A model generated the notes under the pieces. That model searched no databases. It was not told where the DNA came from and saw only the letters and a list, made by a program, of their open reading frames with translations. From positions 1 to 8,007 of the forward strand of contig CALDSN010000132.1 of NCBI GenBank assembly GCA_937924555.1: 8,007 nt of DNA, read 5' to 3'. Below are positions 1 to 5,828 of the stretch, piece by piece (within the stretch, counting starts at the first letter, position 1; the number at the start of each line of letters is the position of its first letter). Position numbers and translations under genes: made by a program. The stretch comes from an uncultured bacterium. Its GTDB lineage: Bacteria; Cloacimonadota; Cloacimonadia; Cloacimonadales; Cloacimonadaceae.

Positions 1-124
1 ATTGCAACTTATATCAAATCCCCAACAACGCGAGCAAATGGCAACAGCAGCACAAACAAAAGTGAAGAATAACTTCATGCTGTATGAATTAGCTGAGAAG
101 ATAGTAGAAGTGTATGAAAGATAA
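1..124 (+). CDS. C-terminal end of a GT4-type glycosyltransferase (partial)
   Basis: The reading frame that starts at base 2 is open to a TAA at 122-124 and gives the last 40 residues of a protein whose body lies before the window. The tail (LISNPQQREQMATAAQ, then KNNF, then LAEKIVEVYE) has the usual ending of family-4 GT-B glycosyltransferases: a helix of the type 'LLsdpelReqmg.nAr..v..nFs', followed by a helix that packs back onto the N-terminal domain. The catalytic part is not visible, so donor and acceptor are unknown. The stop overlaps the start of the next gene by 11 bases, so the two are very likely co-transcribed and translationally coupled. The family call rests on the tail pattern alone and on the glycosyltransferase next to it. 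Confidence 0.7.
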   Translation, partial: LQLISNPQQREQMATAAQTKVKNNFMLYELAEKIVEVYER

Positions 125-1382
125 ACGTATCCTCATGATACTGAACGAGTTTCCACCAACAGCGCAAAGTGGTGTTCAACGTGGTTTAAAGTTCCTCAAG
201 TATGCAGTCCGTCAGGGTTGGGAGGCTCATGTAATTGCTCCCAAGACGCCCATTAGGGACACTCTTGATCTGACTTTACTAGAGGACATTCCTCCTGAAG
301 CCAAAGTATATCGTGTGGCAGGCTTGGGTCTGAAAACAACATCTGAAAACAAAATGGTAAGTGCCCGATTCGAGGAAACTGCCCCCAAGCAGTTTTATTT
401 ACGAATGTTTTGGGCACTTGTGAAATTCGTTAACGATTTTCTTTTCCCCTATGATAAACAAATTGGCTGGATGCCTTTTGCCCTTTTTAAAGCCATCAGA
501 CTCATCAACAAACACAAAATCAGGAATATCTACATAACTGCTTTCCCATATTCAGCGTTCTTGATAGGTATTGTGCTTAAAACCATATACAAAGACCGCA
601 TCTTCTGGATTGCCGACTATCGGGATGCGTGGCAGTTTGCTCCCATGATGAGCAAGTATGTTCTTCCTTTTAGGCTTTCAATCATCACTAAGACTGATGA
701 CTTTGTTCTCTCCAAGTGTGATGCTGCGGTGTTTGTTACCGAGACAATATTAAACGCCTACAGGCAAAAACATCCAGGATTAAGCTCTAAGTTCAGATGT
801 ATAACCAATGGCTTTGATGAAGAAGACTTTGTGGATTTAATTCCCATGAATTTTGAAAAACAAACCTTTGTATATATGGGGAAACTACATCTCAACTATG
901 GTGACCCCACTTCGTTCTTTACCACGATTAGCCAAGTTATGAAGGAAGACTATCAAGTTATTCACATAGGTAGCACTGATGAGGTCATCAGGAATAACTT
1001 AAGTAAGAATTCCCAACTCAACTATAAGTACCTGGGCTATAAACCGCACAAAGAAGCTCTGCGCTATTCGGCTGGAGCAGATGTTAACCTAATCTTCCTG
1101 AGTGACGACTCCGCCTCAGAGAACGTCTATACGGGTAAATTGTTTGAACTTATCAGAATAGGCAAGCCAATCTTCGCTATTGGTCCCAAAAAGTCGATTA
1201 TTCAAGAGCTATTAACCACCACTGGCATGGGAAGATATGCTTGGGTTGCAGACAAGAATCAAATAGTTAGCGAGTTTACGCAGTTACTTGTAGATAAGCA
1301 CAAACCTGAATGCAATCATGCTGATACCATACGTTTTTCTCGCCAAGAACTTACCCGCTCTCTTCTGGAGATATTCGACTAA
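114..1382 (+). CDS. GT-B fold glycosyltransferase, family 4-like (422 aa)
   Basis: Probably a cytoplasmic or membrane-associated enzyme that adds a sugar from a nucleotide-sugar donor to a growing lipid-linked glycan. The N-terminal Rossmann-like domain begins at residue 5 (RILMILNEFPP, then a Gly-Val-Gln-Arg loop), as in GT4 proteins that open with 'iL.is..fpP..gG..r'. Residues 113-123 (YDKQIGWMPFA) and 169-173 (YRDAW) match segments common in this family between the domains. The C-terminal donor domain runs from about residue 250 (FVYMGKLH) and holds TGKLFE at 340-345 followed by GKPIFAIGP, the usual nucleotide-sugar binding region, with E345 at the conserved acidic position. Length is normal for the family. 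The start at 114 overlaps the previous gene by 11 bases; only a weak GAAG-like Shine-Dalgarno precedes it, as expected for coupled translation. The stop interlocks with that of the convergent gene. Sugar specificity cannot be read from the sequence. Confidence 0.88.
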   Translation: MKDKRILMILNEFPPTAQSGVQRGLKFLKYAVRQGWEAHVIAPKTPIRDTLDLTLLEDIPPEAKVYRVAGLGLKTTSENKMVSARFEETAPKQFYLRMFWALVKFVNDFLFPYDKQIGWMPFALFKAIRLINKHKIRNIYITAFPYSAFLIGIVLKTIYKDRIFWIADYRDAWQFAPMMSKYVLPFRLSIITKTDDFVLSKCDAAVFVTETILNAYRQKHPGLSSKFRCITNGFDEEDFVDLIPMNFEKQTFVYMGKLHLNYGDPTSFFTTISQVMKEDYQVIHIGSTDEVIRNNLSKNSQLNYKYLGYKPHKEALRYSAGADVNLIFLSDDSASENVYTGKLFELIRIGKPIFAIGPKKSIIQELLTTTGMGRYAWVADKNQIVSEFTQLLVDKHKPECNHADTIRFSRQELTRSLLEIFD

Positions 1383-2404
1383 AGGAATAATCCTCTTAGC
1401 TCTTGCATTACACGTTCGGCTGACAATTGCTTCAGACAATCAACTTCGCAGGCAATTTTCTTCGCTCCCACACAGGGTGCACAAGATATGCTGTTTCTAA
1501 CTATTCTGCTATCCGGCGAGAATGGGGCAGTTTGTTTCTCATTTCCAGGCCCAAAGATGGTAAGGCTTTTCACCCGGAAACATGAAGCTATGTGCCCAAG
1601 GCTGGAATCTGTGTTAATGAAATAGTCACAACGAGCAATCACCGCCGCAACATCGCTTAAAGGGGTATCATTCAGCAACCTACATTCGCTTTGTTGGCTG
1701 ATAAATTTTCCCACGTCCAGTTCATCAGGCCCCGCAATCACCAAGAAATCAAAGTTATATTCAGACCTAATCATGGTAATCAACTCGACAAATTTCTCCT
1801 TATCCCACCTGCGATAACTGTTCTTTGCCATACACCCGGGATGAAGGCCTACCAATTTCTTCTCGCCAAACCCCATTTTTGTTAGGTACTCTTCTGCCCA
1901 TTGCTTATTACTTTCTTTCAAGTGAAAGGAAGTGTACATATCAAGTTCATCGCGCTGTGCTAGTGCATCCTTCCATTTTGGCAGGTGCAGAAATGAGCTT
2001 AATAAACGGTAGTTACTCTCAGTTCTGCTCAGTTGAGCATCGAATTTCACAGCAGCACTTATAAATGGTAACCTGCACTTATGGTATTCTCCTATCCTTT
2101 TCTTCGCTTTAAGCAGTAATAGAAACAGCCAAGCCTTCCAAGGTGTAACCCCTGACGAGAACATCACAGCTTCATAGCATCTTTTTCTCTCGCCGATAAT
2201 CGCACTAAGTAACGCCCGAGGCTTCCAGCTACAGTAGTTTATTTCGCCAACATATGGGGCTTCTTTTACGGGAATTGCCGCAGCTTTGGGGAAGAAAAGA
2301 AAGTGTATCCGCACTTGGGGATGTAACTTGTGCACAGCATTCAACACCGGGGTCAATAGAATTAAATCGCCAATCCCCCATGTATGCACGATCAGGACGT
2401 TCAT
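1379..2404 (-). CDS. Family 9 glycosyltransferase (ADP-heptose:LPS heptosyltransferase-like)
   Basis: Likely transfers heptose or another sugar to lipopolysaccharide core or a related glycan at the cytoplasmic face. Numbering from the chosen start, residues 2-20 read NVLIVHTWGIGDLILLTPV, the N-terminal GT9 signature with the G-x-G-D loop. The donor-binding half begins with VGLHPG at about 185-190, and TDSSLGHIAS at 265-274 followed by FGPG at 284-287 corresponds to the family's 'tgds..mHlAaa...v.lFGpt' motif. Four cysteines near the C terminus (308, 311, 319, 323) follow the CxPC...C...C pattern seen in many GT9 members. I prefer the ATG at 2404, giving 341 aa: AGGAAAGAG lies directly before it and the family motif then starts at residue 2. 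An ATG at 2428 would add MTHSIRKE with no convincing ribosome site. It lies 30 bases after the flippase gene on the same strand, so the two form an operon. Donor specificity is unknown. Confidence 0.88.
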   Translation of the reverse strand: MNVLIVHTWGIGDLILLTPVLNAVHKLHPQVRIHFLFFPKAAAIPVKEAPYVGEINYCSWKPRALLSAIIGERKRCYEAVMFSSGVTPWKAWLFLLLLKAKKRIGEYHKCRLPFISAAVKFDAQLSRTESNYRLLSSFLHLPKWKDALAQRDELDMYTSFHLKESNKQWAEEYLTKMGFGEKKLVGLHPGCMAKNSYRRWDKEKFVELITMIRSEYNFDFLVIAGPDELDVGKFISQQSECRLLNDTPLSDVAAVIARCDYFINTDSSLGHIASCFRVKSLTIFGPGNEKQTAPFSPDSRIVRNSISCAPCVGAKKIACEVDCLKQLSAERVMQELRGLFL

Positions 2405-2413
2405 CTCTTTCCT
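2405..2413 (-). promoter_or_regulatory. Ribosome binding site that decides the GT9 start
   Basis: On the minus strand AGGAAAGAG runs straight into the ATG at 2404. The AGGA core sits 5 bases before that ATG. The alternative ATG at 2428 is preceded by an A-rich sequence (GCAAAAT) without a Shine-Dalgarno at useful distance. This is the main reason for the shorter gene model. Confidence 0.6.
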
Positions 2414-2434
2414 AATGCTATGTGTCATATTTTG

Positions 2435-3766
2435 CTACCCCTTCTGCGTTCTTTTCTTGATGTGAATCAAGTTTAATGCCAAACGATAAATATCAATCCA
2501 ATCTTGTCGGACTGGCATTAAGTGATTTATCATCTTACCATTAGTGCATCTTTGTTCATAGGCTACGATAAGCAAAAACCATAGTAGGTATGCCACACTT
2601 GTTGCCACAGCAGCACCATATATCCCCCAGAATGGTATCAGCAGGTAGTTTAGTGCTACATTTAGCACAACTGCCATTGCAGGTAGGATAATGCTGATTA
2701 TGGGGAAACCCTTGGCATTGAGGTAATTGTTAAATAACGAGCCGAAGCTCAAACCATAACAAGCAGGCATCAACCAGATGTAAACATAGTAAACGGGAAC
2801 AAACTGCACTCCAAACATCACATGTAATATAATCTTACCCAACGCAATAAAACCGATATTGGCTATGCTGAGGAACACAAAGAACACCATCAGCATTTTC
2901 TTCATCAACACCCACTTTTCCACATCGTTATCGGTATCGGAAAGCTTCACCAACAGGAGGCTTCCCACCATGTTGGACGCTACTTGGAGCATATCCACTA
3001 TATGTGAAGCTACCGAATAGATTCCCACCTCCGCGAAACCCAGCAACCGCTTAACGATTACTATATCCACTTTTAAAAGCAGCAAGATGAATAGTGAAGA
3101 GAGAAACACCCTAAAGCCATAACCATAGGCTACCTTGCTAAACTTGAGGTCTATCTCAGTCAGTTTCAGTTTTCGCCTATATCGAAGCATCAAATATACA
3201 GCACAACAGAAAGCGGTGAAGATAGAGATACTCATCACTGTCAGGAGTCTGTCTCCGCTCCGCAAGAAGAAAAAGGCGACAATAAACAAGCAAGTACCAA
3301 TAAAAGAACTAAGGAAGTATCCGATTGAGCTATCAAAAATCCTATCCTGCCCCACAAACAATCCCTGCAACTGCATGAACACTTTGGTAAGAGTTATAAA
3401 CAGCACAAATAAGATTATCGTAGCTTTGCTAAATACGAACCCAAGCAGTCCACTCCACACCGGCAAAAGCCAAATTCCCAGGATGGACAATATAGCTGTT
3501 TCAGCTATAAAACATAGCATTGTCCAAGCAAACAGACTATCTACTTTGTCAGGATTCTTCCGCACAATATACGGGTAGCTTCTGAATAAACCAAAATCCA
3601 TCACCATCCAGATAAATCCACCCAGAGTGATGAAATAGCTAAGTATACCCTTCAACTCTACGCCCAAATATCTGGCAGTTACCCAACTGCTTACAAAGGA
3701 TAATATCAATACTACTATCCTGAAGCTACTGCTCATGATGATGTTCTTTTTTAAGTTTATCGACAT
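2435..3766 (-). CDS. Polysaccharide flippase of the MOP/Wzx type (443 aa)
   Basis: An inner-membrane transporter expected to flip polyprenyl-linked oligosaccharide from the cytoplasmic to the periplasmic leaflet. The protein is hydrophobic almost throughout; I count about 12 probable membrane segments (for example near residues 15-35, 42-61, 75-105, 112-136, 147-168, 174-196 and 214-240, with more to about 420), then a short basic tail. The N-terminal segment, with ARYLG followed by a Gly-rich turn, and the late stretch LLIPFWGIYGAAVATSVAY are characteristic of Wzx/RfbX-type members of the MOP superfamily. VGIYSVA in the middle is another common family motif. Length is typical (400-500). The start at 3766 has GGAAAAGGG before it; an internal ATG at 3736 (MSSSF) is possible but would shorten the first segment's basic flank. 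The gene is first in a minus-strand unit with the GT9 gene. Substrate cannot be inferred. Confidence 0.88.
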   Translation of the reverse strand: MSINLKKNIIMSSSFRIVVLILSFVSSWVTARYLGVELKGILSYFITLGGFIWMVMDFGLFRSYPYIVRKNPDKVDSLFAWTMLCFIAETAILSILGIWLLPVWSGLLGFVFSKATIILFVLFITLTKVFMQLQGLFVGQDRIFDSSIGYFLSSFIGTCLFIVAFFFLRSGDRLLTVMSISIFTAFCCAVYLMLRYRRKLKLTEIDLKFSKVAYGYGFRVFLSSLFILLLLKVDIVIVKRLLGFAEVGIYSVASHIVDMLQVASNMVGSLLLVKLSDTDNDVEKWVLMKKMLMVFFVFLSIANIGFIALGKIILHVMFGVQFVPVYYVYIWLMPACYGLSFGSLFNNYLNAKGFPIISIILPAMAVVLNVALNYLLIPFWGIYGAAVATSVAYLLWFLLIVAYEQRCTNGKMINHLMPVRQDWIDIYRLALNLIHIKKRTQKG

Positions 3767-3846
3767 CCCTTTTCCATATCTACATCACATATTCCTGATG
3801 ATTCCGCTTTTATTGTTCAGCTTTGGAGAATCCGAACTTATGTCAA

Positions 3847-3858
3847 TAACAATTGTTA
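3847..3858. repeat. 12-bp perfect palindrome in the flippase leader
   Basis: TAACAATTGTTA reads the same on both strands. It lies inside the predicted leader of the flippase transcript, about 30-40 bases after the predicted transcription start. It could be an operator for a dimeric regulator. It is too AT-rich and too short, with no loop, to act as an intrinsic terminator. Confidence 0.3.
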
Positions 3859-3885
3859 CCTCGCTTAGTAGCTTTGCACTCTAAA

Positions 3886-3919
3886 TGATTAGTCATTATA
3901 CCAAAGATCGCACTAATCA
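3886..3919. repeat. 8-bp inverted repeat around the minus-strand -10 box
   Basis: TGATTAGT at 3886-3893 and ACTAATCA at 3912-3919 are perfect reverse complements separated by 18 bases. The spacer contains the extended -10 box of the candidate flippase promoter. The two arms could be half-sites of a repressor, but an 8-bp pair at free spacing is not rare in about 280 bases, so function is uncertain. Confidence 0.3.
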
Positions 3920-3924
3920 GTAAA
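3895..3924 (-). promoter_or_regulatory. Candidate promoter of the flippase-GT9 unit
   Basis: On the minus strand a perfect TATAAT (3900 down to 3895) is preceded by TGG, giving an extended -10 element (TGnTATAAT). With an 18-base spacer there is TTTACT at 3924-3919, four of six matches to the -35 consensus. Transcription would begin near 3888, leaving a leader of about 120 bases before the ATG at 3766. No better-placed sigma-70-like site was seen on this strand in the intergenic region. The call assumes an E. coli-like housekeeping sigma factor, which is unproven in this organism. Confidence 0.5.
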
Positions 3925-3960
3925 TATTCTCGGATAATAGCTGGGAAGCTGATAGCCAAA

Positions 3961-3991
3961 ACGCCAAAACTTCTTGACAAGAAGACGCCAA
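3961..3991. promoter_or_regulatory. Candidate operator: 15-bp palindrome flanked by a direct repeat
   Basis: CTTCTTG-A-CAAGAAG at 3970-3984 is a perfect inverted repeat with 7-bp arms and a single central base. It is flanked by two copies of ACGCCAA (3961-3967 and 3985-3991). It ends 59 bases before the ATG of the asparagine-synthetase-like gene, a usual place for a regulator site. The palindrome contains TTGACA (3974-3979), a perfect -35 hexamer for the + strand, but no -10 hexamer is seen 15-19 bases downstream. I therefore call an operator-like element and not a complete promoter. Confidence 0.4.
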
Positions 3992-4031
3992 TAAACTGCC
4001 TGAATTCTGTGGATGATAAGCAATATTGTAT

Positions 4032-4037
4032 AAAGGA
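4032..4037 (+). promoter_or_regulatory. Ribosome binding site of the asparagine-synthetase-like gene
   Basis: AAAGGA ends 6 bases before the ATG at 4044. This spacing supports the start that gives MPGI, and so supports the view that residue 2 is proline and not the catalytic cysteine of active glutaminase domains. Confidence 0.6.
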
Positions 4038-4043
4038 TAACTG

Positions 4044-5804
4044 ATGCCGGGGATAAACCTTCTGTTCAGCACACAACCGATTCTTTCATTCGAGCCTCAA
4101 CTCGATCAGTTCTGCCCGGAGGCAACTGAATGTATCCCAAATAGTGTTGTGGAGAAACTGATTTTAAACAAACATACAGCGCTAGTCCTATCCACAAACC
4201 CAAGCTATCAAGTGCACAAACTTCAATATGATGATTGGCTTGTGTTTTACGAGTGCTTGGGAAGTCCCCCTTCTTTTCTCCACAAATTGCATGAGTATCA
4301 AACACCCTTCGTTCCCACAGAAACCGAACTGGAGCATCTGTGGTCACAGTATTTTGCCGATTACCCTGGAAGTATTTTCTGGCTTGCATATAACACCCAA
4401 AGCCAAGAATTACTACTTGGAAACGATGCCCTGGGCAGGCTTCCGGTGTACAGCTATGCAGATGAACATCTACGCTTCTGGGGAAGAGATATTGCCTTAG
4501 CAGTAAAACTTGCAAATAATCTCACGCCAAACCCCCTCTATCTCGCTCTGTATTTGTCATTTTGCTATGTCCCCGGCAGGGGTAGCGTCTATGATGAGTT
4601 GGATACCTTCCCTCCAGCTACAATGGTTTGTCTGAACACCTCAACATCAACATTTGTAAGTTCCTCGCAGCCCACATTGCGTTTTATCGAGCCGCGCGAA
4701 AGTAACAACTATCAAGATAGATTAATGGAAGTTACCGATAGTTTCCTAACCGCCGCCAGACAGTTTAACAAATACCCCAATTGCGTGTTAGCTCTCAGCG
4801 GAGGAATGGATTCACGCTTGGTTGCTGCTGCTTTTTCGCAGCAGAGGATACCCTTTAGCAGCATCAGCTATCTGGATAATGCCCAAACCGCTTCCGATGA
4901 CCTTGTTATTGCCAGAATACTGGCTTCAAAGATGCAAAGTGATTACACAACTGTGAACTTACCTCAGGAATCTACAGCCCAATTTGAGCGGTTGAAGTTC
5001 CTCAAGCAAGGAGTTAACTACCTTGGGATGTCCTTTTTTCTGGATTTTATGGACGCTGTGGCACAACGCTTTCCTCATCCGCTTACCTTTGTTACCGGTG
5101 ATGGTGGCGATAAAGTGCTGCCAAGCCTGATGCCATCTAAGCATCTGGATAGTGCAGTGTCCTTCCTGAATCATCTTTATAGCAGCCAGACCTATTTCTC
5201 TCCCCAGGTTTCTTCTGCCGTGTTCGGCATCTCCCCCGCTCTGATGGATGAATACCTCCTTCGTTTAATTGCTGGCTATCCAACCACGAGCTATAATACT
5301 GCATTCAAATACTTCCTATTAGCAGAGCGCTCTGCCCGTTGGTTATTCGAAGGTGAGGACAGGAACCGCTCTGCTTTCAGTTCAGAAACCCCGTTCTTTG
5401 ATTACGCTTTCTACAAACTAGCCATGCAGATTCCCGATGCTTGGAAGGCAGATAACCTCTTTTATATCCGTCTTATGAGGCAAGTTTCACCAACAGCTGG
5501 AGAACTGAGGTTGGCAAACTCGCATGTGATCCCCAATCGTTTGCTTAATCCCTTGTATCGTAACGCACTCTCTCTCTACCGATTTACCCTATCTCATCTT
5601 CGCTCACCTGCCCCACAATCAACATCACCCGCTTTCCCCATGCGTGATTGGCTCGTAAATGAATGTTCATCCTTGCTGAACAGAATGGAACGCAATCCCA
5701 TATCACCCCAAGCCGATATTCTTGATATAACATTTCTACAGCAGCTTAACCGCTCACAACTGCATATTATCTATACAATCCTCACCACTTTTCACCGTTT
5801 CTAG
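4044..5804 (+). CDS. Asparagine-synthetase-like ligase with a glutaminase-dead N-terminal domain
   Basis: Residues 1-190 keep the layout of the class II (Ntn) glutaminase domain: MPGI aligns with the MCGI start, ELLLGNDALGRLPVYSY (122-138) with 'ellLaRDplGirPLYY', and YLSFCYVPGRGSVYDEL with the domain end. Position 2 is Pro, so the nucleophilic Cys is missing, and no NGEIYN glutamine-binding motif is seen. The C-terminal domain looks active: the ATP pyrophosphatase loop SGGMDS is at 252-257, TGDGGDK at 351-357 replaces the usual SGEGxDE, FSSETPFFD at 445-453 matches 'fs.E.R.PFLD', and K468 may be the conserved late lysine. Known relatives activate a carboxylate as an acyl-adenylate and form an amide (asparagine, beta-lactams, lasso peptides, amidated sugars). 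Here, among glycan genes, amide formation on a glycan building block from free ammonia or an amine is the best guess. Length (586) is normal. A good ribosome site sets the start; the PAP2 gene follows after 24 bases. I would not call it asnB. Confidence 0.85.
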   Translation: MPGINLLFSTQPILSFEPQLDQFCPEATECIPNSVVEKLILNKHTALVLSTNPSYQVHKLQYDDWLVFYECLGSPPSFLHKLHEYQTPFVPTETELEHLWSQYFADYPGSIFWLAYNTQSQELLLGNDALGRLPVYSYADEHLRFWGRDIALAVKLANNLTPNPLYLALYLSFCYVPGRGSVYDELDTFPPATMVCLNTSTSTFVSSSQPTLRFIEPRESNNYQDRLMEVTDSFLTAARQFNKYPNCVLALSGGMDSRLVAAAFSQQRIPFSSISYLDNAQTASDDLVIARILASKMQSDYTTVNLPQESTAQFERLKFLKQGVNYLGMSFFLDFMDAVAQRFPHPLTFVTGDGGDKVLPSLMPSKHLDSAVSFLNHLYSSQTYFSPQVSSAVFGISPALMDEYLLRLIAGYPTTSYNTAFKYFLLAERSARWLFEGEDRNRSAFSSETPFFDYAFYKLAMQIPDAWKADNLFYIRLMRQVSPTAGELRLANSHVIPNRLLNPLYRNALSLYRFTLSHLRSPAPQSTSPAFPMRDWLVNECSSLLNRMERNPISPQADILDITFLQQLNRSQLHIIYTILTTFHRF

Positions 5805-5828
5805 GCCCGATGGTATTGGGGAACTATC

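Noticed and set aside
2405..2428. Longer GT9 start at 2428 (adds MTHSIRKE)
   Set aside because: No good ribosome site precedes it, while AGGAAAGAG precedes the ATG at 2404 and the family's N-terminal motif begins immediately after that start.
3840..3923. Two tiny + strand frames in the divergent gap, ATG at 3840 (14 codons) and ATG at 3885 (12 codons), considered as precursor peptides for a lasso-type cyclase
   Set aside because: They are far too short for a leader plus core, show no Gly/Ala-to-Asp/Glu ring pattern, and no leader peptidase or RRE protein is nearby. A lasso peptide cluster is therefore not supported by this window.
3974..4034. A + strand promoter made of TTGACA (3974-3979) and TATAAA (4029-4034)
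   Set aside because: The hexamers are 49 bases apart, far from the usual 16-18, and TATAAA would start transcription about 3 bases before the ATG, cutting off the ribosome site. The + strand promoter remains unlocated.
3843..4076. Minus-strand frame of 77 codons spanning the divergent gap, with a hydrophobic middle
   Set aside because: It would need a TTG start inside the synthetase gene, has no ribosome site or family resemblance, and covers the promoter and palindromes. It is most likely a chance open frame.
4066..4515. Antisense frame of 149 codons opposite the start of the synthetase gene
   Set aside because: No recognisable domain and no ribosome site, and it lies wholly opposite a well-supported coding frame.
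4044..5804. Calling the gene asnB, a housekeeping asparagine synthetase
   Set aside because: The nucleophilic Cys2 and the NGEIYN motif are absent and the catalytic loop is altered; the context is glycan biosynthesis and not amino-acid metabolism.
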